From Bolinopsis microptera (Eukaryota; Ctenophora; Tentaculata; Lobata; Bolinopsidae): a DNA stretch of 60,000 nt. Shown piece by piece: positions 22,401-33,811 of the stretch (the stretch's first letter is position 1; each line of letters begins with the position of its first letter). The notes beneath the pieces were generated by a model that worked only from the letters and a program-made list of their open reading frames with translations, was not told where the DNA came from and did no database searches. The position numbers and the translations under genes are program-made. The stretch spans positions 20,642,828-20,702,827 of the forward strand of contig NC_087076.1 of assembly GCF_026151205.1 (NCBI RefSeq). Direction: 5' to 3'.

Positions 22401-24026
22401 TTTATGGGAACTAGTGTTTTTATTCGAGTTGATGATTCCTTATTGTTATAGTTTCTGTATTTAGTGAAACTTAGTGTTATAGTTTTTATTGTAGTGAGAA
22501 TCTTAGTGTTATAGTTCTTGTTGTAGTGAGAATCTTATGTTATAGTTCTGTATTGTGTGATTCCTTATTGTAATTCTGTAGTTTTTGTGAGAAACCTTTT
22601 GTTTTAGTTCGGGGTTGTAGTTGGGAACTTAGTGTTTTAGTTTTGTTTGAGTGAGTTCCTTGTTTATAGTTCTGTAGTTGTAGTGAGTTCCTTATTGTTA
22701 TAGTTCTGTAGTTTTAGTGAGTTCCTTAGTGTTATAGTTCTGTAGTTGTAGTGAGTTCCTTAGTGTTATAGTTCTGTAGTTGTAGTGAGTTCTTAGTGTT
22801 ATAGTTCTGTAGTTGTAGTGAGTTCCTTAGTGTTATGTTCTGTAGTTTGTAGTGAGTTCCTTAGTGTTATAGTTCTGTAGTTGTAGTGATCTTATATCTG
22901 TAGTTGTATAGTCTTAGTGTTAGTTGTATTGAGTGATCCTTATTGTTATAGGTTCTGTAGTTGTAGTGAGAATCTTAGTGTTATAGTTCTGTAGTTGTAG
23001 TGAGAATCTTAGTGTTATAGTTCTGTAGTTGTAGTGAGTTCCTTAGTGTTATAGTTCTGTAGTTGTAGGAGAATCTTATTGTTATAGTTCTGTAGTTGTA
23101 GTGAGAATCTTAGTGTTATAGTTCTGTAGTTGTAGTGAGTTCCTAGTGTTATAGTTCTGTAGTTGCAGTGAGTTCCTTAGTGTTATAGTTCTGTAGTTGT
23201 AGTGAGTTCCTTAGTGTTATAGTTCTGTAGTTGTAGTGAGTTCCTTAGTGTTATAGTTCTGTAGTTGTAGTGAGAATCTTATTGTTATAGTTCTGTAGTT
23301 GTAGTGAGAATCTTAGTGTTATAGTTCTGTAGTTGTAGTGAGTTCCTTAGTGTTATAGTTCTGTAGTTGTAGTGAGAATCTTAGTGTTATAGTTCTGTAG
23401 TTGTAGTGAGTTCCTTAGTGTTATAGTTCTGTAGTTGTAGTGAGTTCCTTAGTGATATAGTTCTGTAGTTGTAAGTGAGAATCTTAGTGTTATAGTTCTG
23501 TAGTTGTAGTGAGTTCCTTAGTGTTATAGTTCTGTAGTTGTAGTGAGTTCCTTAGTGTTATAGTTCTGTAGTTGTAGTGAGTTCCTTAGTGTTATAGTTC
23601 TGTAGTTGTAGTGAGTTCCTTAGTGTTATAGTTCTGTAGTTGTAGTGAGTTCCTTAGTGTTATAGTTCTATAGTTGTAGTGAGTTCCTTAGTGTTATAGT
23701 TCTGTAGTTGTAGTGAGTTCCTTAGTGTTATAGTTCTGTAGTTGTAGTGAGTTCCTTAGTGTTTTAGTTCTGTAGTTGTAGTGAGTTCCTTAGTGTTATA
23801 GTTTCTGTAGTTGTAGTGAGTTCCTTAGTGTTATAGTTCTATAGTTGTAGTGAGTTCCTTAGTGTTATAGTTCTGTAGTTGTAGTGAGTTTCTTAGTGTT
23901 ATAGTTCTGTAGTTGTAGTGAGTTTCTTAGTGTTATAGTTCTGTAGTTGTAGTGAGTTCCTTAGTGTTATAGTTCTGTAGTTGTAGTGAGTTCCTTATTG
24001 AGTTCCTTATTGAGTTCCTTAGTGAG
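10499..24026. repeat. Giant 34-bp minisatellite, about 13.5 kb
   Basis: The unit begins GTTATAGTTCTGTAGTTGTA and ends in either GTGAGTTCCTTAGT (type A) or GTGAGAATCTTAGT (type B), 34 bp in both cases, giving roughly 400 copies. A G-to-T change in the last block (TTATT for TTAGT) marks a further subset. The plus strand is almost without C. Since 34 is not a multiple of three and the unit holds stops, nothing is encoded. Units are nearly uniform at 10.5-15.5, 17.9-19.4 and 23.0-24.0 kb. Single-base indels crowd 15.5-17.9 and 19.4-22.9 kb, and two blocks (about 20.57-21.06 and 22.19-22.67 kb) are severely scrambled with T runs. The right end decays into short GAGTTCCTTATT sub-repeats. Confidence 0.97.
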
Positions 24027-24561
24027 TTATCTGAGCTAGATAGCTAGATGTACGGGGTATCTGATAATCTGCGTACTGTTTATGTAGATTTCAGCTTTTT
24101 TATTGTCAGTTATTGATTTACTGTTTCCATTTTTGGACTCATTTCAGCAGTTTGGTCAGTTACAGCAATTTTGTATAATTTTAGCTAAATGGGAAAACTG
24201 ATAAACAAGGTATATAATTCCGTGCATTGTTTTTATCATATAAATCAATTACATTAAATCAAAGTTAAGGTCTACACATTTTTACTCTATAAATAATACA
24301 AGTTGTCAAGATTCGAACAATTCCAAATTCTAAAGAAAAGTATCATTATCATATACTTGTCACTCTCCAAGATATGAGCCCAAAGTTGGTCAAATTATTT
24401 TCTGTTATAAAGTTGCTCCGATCTTCTCGGAGTTTTTTCTGATATTGAAAGTACCTCTTTCGTTCGTGGTCAATCTTCATTCACCAGCGTCTTCTTCCCT
24501 CTTTTCAAATCGTGATTGTTGAATATCTTTTATCAGTTTGCAGTTGCCGTCCTGCCTCATT
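24027..24561. other. Unique AT-rich spacer
   Basis: No ORF or repeat of note between the giant array and the 33-bp array. Confidence 0.6.
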
Positions 24562-24866
24562 GTTGATTTAAAACGAACACCTGAGTTGTGTCTTGTTGGT
24601 TTAAAACGAACACCTGGGTTGTGCCTTGTTGGTTTAAAACGAACACCTGAGTTGTGCCTTGTTGGTTTAAAACGAACACCTGAGTTGTGCCTTGTTGGTT
24701 TAAAACGAACACCTGAGTTGTGCCTTGTTGGTTTAAAACGAACACCTGAGTTGTGCCTTGTTGATTTAAAACGAACACCTGAGTTGTGCCTTGTTGGTTT
24801 AAAACGAACACCTGAGTTGTGCCTTGTTGGTTTAAAACGAACACCTGAGTTGTGCCTTGTTGGTTT
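24562..24866. repeat. 33-bp tandem repeat, about nine copies
   Basis: The unit contains GTTGGTTTAAAACGAACACC followed by TGAGTTGTGCCTT. Because 33 is divisible by three, both strands read as open 11-residue repeats (GLKRTPELCLV on plus, FVLNQQGTTQV on minus). The surrounding frames (117 and 192 codons) have no convincing start or domain, so I treat them as by-products of the repeat. Copies are nearly identical, so expansion was recent. Confidence 0.9.
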
Positions 24867-25737
24867 TGAATTCCACTGTGAACCTGTATGAAGTGGTCTA
24901 TTGAAATGAAAGCATCATAAAATACGTGTAAAAATGGAAAAGGATGTTGTTTATTTCTCAACCGTATATTAATAATACGCTTCTCTTTCGGGTTTATACT
25001 GCAGGCGATGACGGTGTTCGGTCTACAAAAATGTTGATGGTAAATTCCTGTATTTAATTGAGTGGACAATATTAAAATGCCATGACCTTGTTTGACTAAA
25101 TACTTAAATATTTTGCGGGCACCACTTACTCTCAACGTTGTCTAAAAGCATCTTGGATCTTGGATTTAAGACATCACTAATATGATCTGTAAGTATTGTG
25201 CATCGATACAAATTTCTTTTAGTTTTTACATGGTTTCTTCAAAGTTAAGTTAAAAGTTCGTTCAATTATTGATGTCAAAGAATTTAAATGAAAACTCGTG
25301 GCGACATTTTTAAAGTAGTTTGAGAGGGTCTTGTAAATTGTGTTAATTGTTTATGAATCGTTAAATCTTAGAATTTAAGGATTAATAACACTCAATGATC
25401 ATTGTAAAGTAACCAAAGTAAGTAATATGTGATAATTTGCACTATATAAACTCAATTAGAATTAGTTGTAAAACGCGCAATCAAGTATTTTTGATTTCTT
25501 TTGAGGTTGTGAATGTTAATGATTGACAGTTTATTCAATGGGTGTAATTTTATTTATACTATCCTTAGTTGAGTGTTAGCGTGTTATCATAGGACGGCCT
25601 ATATGGAACACGTGATCATTGTCACTCTTACATCCGACCCTTGTAGGATCCTCTTTTTTATCCTGATCTATGCTTATGAACTTTCCAATTCAAGTTTCAT
25701 AGAGATTATCATTAAATCTGAGGATGACTATGAGCCG
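24867..25737. other. Gene-free stretch
   Basis: AT-rich sequence. The plus frame at 25573-25899 runs into the MITE at 25738 and is not a gene. Nothing else is supported. Confidence 0.5.
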
Positions 25738-25886
25738 CAGGGACAAAAGGATTTCGCGGCATGTACGAAATCGCGAAATTTCCCATTCTCCGCGACAAAT
25801 TTTATGTATAGTTTAATGTATAGCCTGTTCAATTTCGCGATATCGCGAAATTTGGCCAAAATAATCGCGAAATCCTTTTGTCCCTG
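25738..25886. mobile_element. MITE family M1, copy 2 (149 bp)
   Basis: It starts CAGGGACAAAAGGATTTCGC and ends GCGAAATCCTTTTGTCCCTG, a near-perfect terminal inverted repeat of 20 or more bases, and aligns along its length with 8177-8324. CTATGAGC lies two bases before the left end and CTATGAGG directly after the right end, a possible 8-bp target duplication. It has no coding capacity. Confidence 0.85.
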
Positions 25887-26491
25887 CTATGAGGTATAAA
25901 CTGTTTGTACGATTGCTATGTTTTTATTTCATCTTCTCGGATAAGTAGTTTGTTGAACAGAAATGAGCTCTCTAATTGTGAAATGTAACAAACATTTTAA
26001 GAATCAGCTTTGTTTTGATTGTGATCGTGATTTACCGCATCATTTGTAATATTTAACATGTAAATACAATTTTTATCTAACTGCCTGATAATTCCCCATG
26101 CATGACAAACACCACTTTCCGTAAATCTTGCTCTGTATTTCCACTTTCCTAGCTTATTGCCTGAGCTCTGACTCTTGCACAATATACCACCTCCCTATGC
26201 ATAATTCACGATGATCTCCTGAATTATTTTACGAATCATAAGCCGTAGTTCTGCTTTTAATTAAATTAATTTAAAACGGCCTTTTACTTTTTTCGACCCT
26301 ATTTGCTCGATCTCATGACTAAAATGGAAACTGCAACGCCCAGAAACTGTACAATTTTTCGCCACAACTGCAGGTCACAAATATTCAAGTCGACTGACGA
26401 TCGAATCATTGTAACGATTTATGTTACATAGTTTTAATAGCGGTTTATGTTAAATAGGTTCAATATTAAGGTTAGGCCACAATTTGTGGCA
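25887..26491. other. 3' flank of the minus-strand exon
   Basis: No supported gene. A 61-codon minus frame at 25997-26182 lacks motifs. On the minus strand this lies directly after the stop at 26492 and would hold that transcript's 3' UTR. Confidence 0.4.
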
Positions 26492-26773
26492 TCACATTAG
26501 ATTTTCTGGTCTTAATCTCGTAAATCCATTCATTTTATGACCAACAAGCAATTTATAAATCCCTCCCCCCACTACCTCTTGGTCGGTTTCCTCCTCACTA
26601 AAGTCCCAGGAGGAAGTTCTGTGAAAGGAGGAGCTGGCTTCAGTAAGAGGCAAACTATCTAGAGATCCTGTCCTCTCCCTACCATTATAGTGGTCCTCTG
26701 TGTCGTAGTGACAGTAGTGTCGGTGTCTGAGTGCTGTGGTTTGCTGGTCTTCTTCTAGCGTACTTCTGTAGGT
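26492..26773 (-). CDS. Probable terminal coding exon of an unidentified gene
   Basis: On the minus strand TATTTCAG (26774-26781), a good splice acceptor, is followed by 93 open codons and TGA (26492-26494). The first ATG in frame is only 14 codons before the stop, so this must be read as a spliced exon. The peptide begins TYRSTLEEDQQTTALRHRHY, continues with Asp/His/Tyr-rich sequence, then a Ser-rich stretch (TEASSSFHRTSSWDF), an acidic stretch (SEEETDQEV), and ends TRLRPENLM. Base composition is clearly less AT-rich than the flanks. It looks like a disordered, phosphorylatable C-terminal tail of a larger protein. I do not recognise the family. Upstream exons should lie at higher coordinates; 30377-30850 is one weak candidate. 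Confidence 0.5.
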   Translation of the reverse strand, partial: TYRSTLEEDQQTTALRHRHYCHYDTEDHYNGRERTGSLDSLPLTEASSSFHRTSSWDFSEEETDQEVVGGGIYKLLVGHKMNGFTRLRPENLM

Positions 26774-28551
26774 CTGAAATACGGTGCTTCAGGTAGAAAT
26801 GGAATTAATGGTAGTTCATCAATTACTGTAGTTAACTGAATTTGATATGATGCCAAACAGCATTGGTTGATATAATATGACAACTCTTGTTCAATAAGTC
26901 TATACTTTAGATAATGATAATTGAGATGTATTGGAATTTGAATCCAGCAAAACGTGTCTAACATGCACTGAACAATAAGTATGCAATGAATGATATGTTG
27001 TAGGTCTACCTACTCAAAGTAGGGTTTCTACGACTTCAATTAATATATTTGCTAGATTTGATAATTTACAAGCACATGGCTGAGTACAGACTTTTGCTTA
27101 GCGATTTGGATTGATTGTTAATTTGTTGATACAACTAGCTATGAGCTAAGTCCGATCTGTGTGGTTTGTTTCACTATGAAGCATAGAAAGCCATATTATA
27201 TCAACTATAGGTATGACGTTTATGATGATCTGACTGAATATTTGTGACGAGGAAAAGAATTTAGATTGAATTATGATCGGATCAGAGTGGGCATGTGTGC
27301 CAACTAATTAGATTCCAGCAGATTCCCAACTTTGTCCAGGCATATTGCACCGCACTTCTTGTTCGCACACAATTTTCAATCCCTGACTATACGGATCTAC
27401 ACATATACATATTAAATCTATATTATACGTATAATATGAGCATATATGACATTTTATGGACGTTTTTGTTGATTCTCTGCAGTCTGCCCTTATTTTGTGT
27501 TTCATCGAACTCAATTGTTCCTCCTTCAGCATTGTGATGTTTCTCCAGTAACATAACTACAGATCAATCAACTACCCTCCTACTGTGTATACAGAAACAT
27601 TTGTTTGCTCTCGTTATTGTTGACATTTTCCAGTTTTTTTTATTCTATTCTAGTCTTAAATGTTCTTTCATTAGATGATCATATTTATAATAACTAGACC
27701 TTTATAGTTATACATCGCTTTATAGCCGAAAAGAACTCAAAACCTAAAGATTCAGTTCAAGCCATCTAATGCGACCCATAAATATGCAGAACTTAGGATT
27801 TTATGAACCATGAATTTATATGAGAAAGTTATTATAGTTATGTGTAGCTATTATTATATAGTCCGTACCAGAACGGATCATTTTACTAAATAACTTGAAT
27901 TTTACCAAATAACCGTTAGTTCGTCATTGATAAACGACTCTATCGTCAACTCAACTGTTATAGTAAAACGATTTAGAATTGACGGTTGAGATCTCTGATA
28001 ATGATAATAAATCCTGCGTGGCGATCGTGCGACAACTACGAAGTACTGGCTAGTCGAGACATTCAAAGCCACCCAAATGCGTCATACTTAACTTTGTAAA
28101 CTTCAATGTCATTCTACGGTCTAAGTTCTACAATCTACATTAAAGTTAATACTGTTTTAGTTAGCATAGATATCCAGCCTTTATTACACCAATTTCTTAA
28201 TCTTGCAGTGTGTTATTGTTGTTTGTGGCTCCTGTAACCTGTTTACAGATTATAGAAAGTCTGCTTTAAGCCTGGCAAACATTTAAAATGTTTAGCTAAT
28301 TCTTTTTTTCTGTCTTTTCTACTCAGAAGATCTCTGGCGAAGTGTCGGGGCTAAGACTAGCTAGTGTTCATATTTACGGCAGAATTTAAGGTAAACCGAT
28401 CAAAATACACACGAAAATTAATCCAAGCATTACCGGACCACTTTTAATCGATTTTACGGTTAACAAGAATTTCGCCGTGGTTACACCACGCACGAATAAT
28501 TTTCGCCACTCGTATGCAGCACCATTTCTAAATCGTTGTACTATGCTATCT
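26774..28551. other. Gene-poor stretch, possibly intronic
   Basis: Small frames at 26755-26964 and 27295-27537 are AT-rich shadows of each other. No donor or acceptor pairs that convince me. If the exon at 26492-26773 is real, this may be its upstream intron. Confidence 0.4.
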
Positions 28552-28911
28552 GGTTCACAAAACACTTCAGTCTTCACCTACACTACCATCACTCCAATTG
28601 ATCTGGTCCACAAAACACTTCACCCACACTACCATCACTCCAATTGGTGTGGTCCAGAAAACACTTCACCTACACTACCATCACTCCAATTGGTGTGGTC
28701 CACAAAACACTTCACCCACTACCATCACTCCAATTGATCTGAGTCACACTACCATCACTCCAATTGGTGTGGTCCACAAAACACTTCACCTACACTACCA
28801 TCACTCCAATTGATCTGGTCCACAAAACACTTCACCCACACTACCATCACTCCAATTGATCTGGTCCACAAAACACTTCACCCACACTACCATCACTCCA
28901 ATTGGTGTGGT
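28552..28911. repeat. 46-bp tandem repeat, about 7-8 copies
   Basis: The unit includes ACTACCATCACTCCAATTG, then GATCTG or GGTGTG, then GTCCACAAAACACTTCACC. The two six-base variants alternate irregularly and some copies are shortened. ORFs on both strands here are made of the repeat. Confidence 0.9.
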
Positions 28912-30376
28912 ACGGCTAACTAACCAGCTGTTTAGAGTCAGTTTGTTCGCAACAAACCAATTCCACTGTGCTTCACTCCATGACATTCCTGTGCTTAGTC
29001 AAGCTGTCATTACAAATTGTAATGTTTCTCCCTGTTTTTATATATATATAAAGAATTTGATACCGTGATATTTTTAATCGAAGTTTAAACTCGGGCCACC
29101 CACCACCCGTTTTGTTGAAAGACAATTGGCAGTATAACTTCCAATTTTGGGTCTTTGTAACTTCTTGTAAATTGTACCTCTTGAATGTAAGTTGCAGCAA
29201 AGAGCAAATTTACAAAATTTAGTCGATCCTGCTGTAATAATTGTGTAAATTATCAGGGGCTTACAGTTCTGAAGTTGGACAGTTGAAACTTGTTGCGGTG
29301 CTGTTTGCTGGCGTTTTAAAAGTTTCTATTATTCAGACCAGTCGAACAAAGACAACAAGTAGCCAGGAAGTGAGAGCTGTAATGGAGTGTATAACTTGTG
29401 TCTATATAATATATGTACATCATCTCAATATGCTCCTTTCTCCTGGACATCTAAAGTTTTGTCATATACCGTTGCTATGGCTACACCATGTCTTTCATAA
29501 TTCCTGTTGCTCCCTTAAAATTAGTTTTTATCGAAAGGATGATTGATGACCAGAGTTCTTTCTAGCTTTGGACAAAGTTAATACCATGTTATTATTGTTT
29601 GATAGTTATATCTGCAAAATAATTGGTGTGCAGCTAATTTTGTCGTTACTGGCTTTGATGCGAATATAGTTTTTGCTGCATTGTGTACCGGACAGCCATG
29701 CAGAGCGACTGTTACATTGTGTTTGAAAAGCTTCATTTAGATGAGTGAAGTCTGGAGGTTAGATACTCTCAAGCTGGCCCCCTGACCCTCAAGCTGTGAG
29801 CACGCTCATTAATCATTTTACATTTGCATCTTTCTTTCAAGTCTATCCTTTCTTTTGGTCGAGTCTATTTAGCCTTTTTATGTGCGTTCCTTGAGATTGA
29901 GGTTATTTTTTCAAGTGATCGCAACAAATTTTCAGTCAACTAAAATAACAAATAAATAATTAACAAGTACCCACAAAATAATAATCTCGTGGTGAGTTAT
30001 TAATAAACGAGTCCCCCATAGGTCCTGTGTCCGTATTGTTATCAAATCCCAAGTTCCCTGGATTTGGGTTCTCGGCCTTTACTTTCAGTCGATAAAGTAA
30101 AGGTCGAGTTAAATTAAATTTGTAGTCTCGGCTGCTGGCATTTGCTCGCTAATCACTGAAATATTCATAACTTCTGACTGTAACTTTTAATCACAAGCTT
30201 CACCATCCACTGAACAAGATCTGACACCCGTCAATTTCCATATTTAATTACTGATTTGTAAGTTCGTATACCTGCAGTGTGGCTATTTACCTGTATGCTG
30301 ATCAGTTTGATACGAGCTCTATTTTGATGAACTATCGCTCAGTTAACGCTAATGGTCTTATTTTTTTGGCTAGTTT
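28912..30376. other. Gene-poor stretch
   Basis: The 101-codon plus frame at 29241-29546 and the 75-codon minus frame at 28973-29200 have no domain, signal peptide or splice context. A short (TA)n tract is at about 29039-29050. Confidence 0.4.
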
Positions 30377-30634
30377 TCAAATTATAATTATATTGTTTAA
30401 ATTGACTCCGTTCAAGTCATTGTTTTGATTGAAGTTAAAATAATGGCTGTAGGATGTAGATATTGATTTCAATAATGATAGCAGACACCCCACACGGTTA
30501 GTGGTAGGGTTGAGGTTAGAGCTATACGATTGAGGTGAACTATCTGGAGCAGGACTATACACTATACAGGGATGAGTGATTTGGTGGTAATATTTGTCAT
30601 CAGCTTTAAAATTTAAGGACCAAGGTGATGGGAA
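30377..30634 (-). CDS. Candidate exon downstream of a Pro/Thr-rich exon
   Basis: On the minus strand an acceptor-like TTTCAATCTGTCAAG ends at 30635, after which the frame stays open to a TGA at 30377. The peptide starts FPSPWSLNFKADDKYYHQ and includes PAPDSSPQSYSSNLNPTTNR, then becomes Asn- and Ile-rich as the DNA becomes AT-rich, so the true exon may end earlier, near 30496. Its phase matches the donor at 30674. The implied intron is only 39 nt, which is very short and lowers my confidence. The product is unknown. Confidence 0.25.
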   Translation of the reverse strand, partial: FPSPWSLNFKADDKYYHQITHPCIVYSPAPDSSPQSYSSNLNPTTNRVGCLLSLLKSISTSYSHYFNFNQNNDLNGVNLNNIIII

Positions 30635-30673
30635 CTTGACAGATTGAAACCCCTAATTGAGTCTAATAAATAC

Positions 30674-30850
30674 CTGATTTTGTGGAGTAGATTTGAGAGG
30701 TGTAATTGTTGTTGTTGGGTTGTCTGGTGTGGTGGTGGGGTTGTCTGGTACTCCTCCTGTTATTGTTGTTGTTGTTGGGTTGTCTGGTACTCCTCCGTTC
30801 CTTTTACCCCCGAACAGTATCCTCAGTATAGTAGTCATCATATCATCACA
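30674..30850 (-). CDS. Candidate Pro/Thr-rich exon
   Basis: The minus frame reads GGVPDNPTTTTITGGVPDNP and similar repeats, then TPLKSTPQNQ, and meets a good donor (CAG followed by GTATTT) at 30673-30674. A start at an in-frame ATG near 30850 is possible. Part of the sequence is a GTT/GGTTGT simple repeat, so the low-complexity peptide could be incidental. It could precede the frame at 30377-30634. Confidence 0.25.
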
Positions 30851-30859
30851 ACACATCAC

Positions 30860-31830
30860 CAGATAACATCTATAACCCCTAGTTCAGCTTGTTAAATCAC
30901 ACCTAACTAATCCTTTTTCTTATTTATCCGGACTTTAGGTTTTTTGGCTTTTGTCAGATTTGTTTGATGTCGTACGTGGTATTCCTTTTCCTCGACAACT
31001 GTTGTCCGCACCGTACAGATTCCCTTCCTACCCTGCGCTTTTATTGTATTGTTAGTTCCAATTTAAAGATCCCTAATTAATCCCAATTTAATTAAAGTAG
31101 CGGTTAGGGTAACGGTCTGGTAAGTGGCCTGGTTAGTGGTTATATAAAGGTTCTAGATGCTCGAGTAGAAGGGCAATTTGCAATCAAGTAGCTGGTTAGA
31201 GGTCACATCTTAACTCTAGGTCTGAAATCTCTGTATAGTAGATATAGTATATATTAATCACAATTCACATGACTAGTCCTTAACTTGACTCTCAGCACAC
31301 TTTTACGGGCTGGTCGATGTTCAACCTATCAAGTATTGGTCCACACACTACTATAAGAACAAAACAAATTGCAATACGATACTGTAAAACAGTTAATAGT
31401 CAACTGTGGTCTTATTAATTAAATATTCAACATTGAAAAATGATTTGCAAGTACGTGTGCTATAACACATTTTTTCATGTAATAGCAGTAAAATAGGTGT
31501 TATAAATATAAAATATAACATATAAAAGGTTTAAAAAGAGGGATAACATGCACGACTACATAAAATATAAGTTTGAATATTATGAAATTTGCCTCAGTCT
31601 TCTTTGCTTTAGTGTGACTAGAAAACGATTGCTTCTTTGCCAAGAAAAATTGCTAGTAAACGCCTGTAAACCTCACTCAAATAATTATATTAACAGTTAT
31701 TTTCTTGCAAAAGTTCAGTAAAAGTGGTCGGTTTGAAGTTAAATGATTACTATACATTCGATCTATCGAGCCAGGATTAACATATTGCATAGTGCACCTT
31801 CGACCGAGTTTGCTCAAAGCTGTGAAACGA
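30860..31830. other. Gene-free stretch
   Basis: AT-rich sequence with no long frame and no notable repeats. Confidence 0.5.
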
Positions 31831-32064
31831 CCAATAGCATTTAAGCATAATAAGAATTAGAACCAATGGGAAAGTTAAAAGCGAATACGCTGTCCAATAC
31901 CAACACAGAAACTTCACGGTCCAATAAAGAAGTGGGATTGAAAACGCATGAACCAGTAAGAGAGAAAAACACGTACCATGTTACCATAGTTACAACCTGG
32001 TACCAAGTCACGTGATCTAACTTCAGATCACGTGACCACCTCCACCTGGTCATCTACCAGGTGG
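31831..32064. promoter_or_regulatory. CCAAT/CACGTG cluster with two palindromes
   Basis: Four CCAAT boxes (31831, 31863, 31894, 31921) precede a perfect palindrome: GTCACGTGATCT (32007-32018), 6-nt spacer, AGATCACGTGAC (32025-32036), which holds two CACGTG E-boxes. A second perfect inverted repeat follows: CCACCTGGT (32042-32050), 5-nt spacer, ACCAGGTGG (32056-32064). Clustered CCAAT and E-boxes are typical of animal promoters, but no clear gene starts on either side. Confidence 0.5.
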
Positions 32065-32406
32065 AACTCTGCTTACAAGGGCTGTGTAACACCACCAACT
32101 GGTTTAGAATGGCGTGTCTAATTAGTTGTCAGACGGTTAAATTGAGTTTACCATAGTTTGTGGAATACGTGGAATATGTATGGTCATATATTCGTGAAAT
32201 GTTGTTTGGTATTGTTACATAATGCGATGTACCGTGAATTATTTCCTCAGAATAAAGTTAACAAAACAAAATAAAGCATTGCCACGGTATATAGTATACT
32301 CTCGCTGAGTTACTGTCAGCTGGTAAAACATTATCAGTATACTCTGCAAAGTCTGCATATAACTATAAGGCAACTCATGACAAACATCATGGAATCCAAG
32401 GGACTG

Positions 32407-32520
32407 TAATTACCAAGGAGTTACTAGGTAACTGTAGTTACTAAGGAGTTACTAGGTAACTGTATAATTACTAAGAAGTTACAAGGTAACTTAGGCTACT
32501 ACTTAATTACCTAGTAACTT
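32407..32520. repeat. Short palindromic tandem repeat
   Basis: Three to four units built on AGTTACTAGGTAACT, itself a palindrome around TAG, with spacing of about 38-41 bp and some decay in the last units (AAGTTACAAGGTAACTT, TTACCTAGTAACTT). Confidence 0.75.
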
Positions 32521-32962
32521 CACGGCTTTTTCCACCTATCCAGTTTATTACTTGTTACTTCTTTTGAAGAATTTTCATGCAGAAATGTAATTTTTCTTGT
32601 TGAAAAGAAAATTGTTAAAGGTGGCTGCTATTTATTGGTAATATTTCAATGAAATACACTAAACGTATCAACAGTAAGTCAACATTGCGATAAAGAATTT
32701 TTGTCTTATTGATTATCTTGGTGACGGAAACAAAACTTCTTATCAAAAACTGATCAGTCTGTAGAAAGCAGCTGCACAATTTAAGATCACCATAAGACAA
32801 ATGAAACAGGTGCAGTTCATGACCAGTTATCAGTTTTACGGAAATCAGGAACGGACCATCGTATAACATGGTGATTGGTGCTATCGTATAACATTAATGT
32901 AATAATATAGTGTAAATATTATAAGTGTATATATTGTTTAAAAGTTTAAGAATAGGTATTGT
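32521..32962. other. Non-coding spacer
   Basis: An 84-codon minus frame at 32615-32869 begins with ATG but has no motif or visible splice context. I do not call it. Confidence 0.4.
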
Positions 32963-33787
32963 AACCTGCAAACATCAACTAAATAACATCACTTGATTAC
33001 CCTCCAAATTAACCTGCAAACATCACCAAAATAACACCACTCGATTACCCTCCAAATTAACCTGCAAACATCACCGAAATAACACCACTTGATTACCCTC
33101 CAAATTAACCTGCAAACATAACCGAAATAATACCACTTGATTACCCTCCAAATTAACCTGCAAACATCACCGAAATAACACCACTTGATTACCCTCCAAA
33201 TTAACCTGCAAACATCACCGAAATAACACCACTTGATTACCCTCCAAATTAACCTGCAAACATCACCGAAATAACACCACTCGATTACCCTCCAAATTAA
33301 CCTGCAAACATCACCGAAATAACACCACTTGATTACCCTCCAAATTAACCTGCAAACATCACCGAAATAACACCACTCGATTACCCTCCAATTTAACCTG
33401 CAAACATCACCGAAATAACACCACTTGATTACCCTCCAATTTAACCTGCAAACATCACCGAAATAACATCTCTTGATTACCCTTCAATTTAACCTGCAAA
33501 CATCACCAAAATAACACCACTCGATTACCCTTCAATTTAACCTGCAAAGTGCAAACATTACCGAAATAACACCACTTGATTACCCTCCAATTTAACCTGC
33601 AAACATCACCGAAATAGCATCTCTTGATTACCCTTCAATTTAACCTGCAAACATCACCAAAATAACACCACTCGATTACCCTTCAATTTAACCAGCAAAC
33701 ATCACCGAAATAACACCACTTGATTACCCTCCAATTTAACCTGCAAACATCACCGAAATAACACCACTTGATTACCCTCCAAATTAA
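32963..33787. repeat. 48-bp tandem repeat, about 17 copies
   Basis: The unit contains AACCTGCAAACATCACCGAA followed by ATAACACCACTTGATTACCC and TCCAAATT. Variants are clustered (CTCGATT, CCTTCAATTT, ATAACATCTCTTG). One copy carries a short internal duplication near 33543-33556. The start has AACTAAATAACATC instead of the consensus. Confidence 0.95.
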
Positions 33788-33811
33788 CTCTCTAAAAATC
33801 ACACACAACAG

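Noticed and set aside
22255-22464. 69-codon ORF inside the giant array
   Set aside because: It lies in a scrambled, T-rich part of the array where indels happen to remove stops; likely sequence error.
10499-24026. Possible CRISPR-like array or telomeric repeat
   Set aside because: Units are directly contiguous with no unique spacers, and the 34-bp unit is not a telomere motif; it is a minisatellite in a eukaryotic genome.
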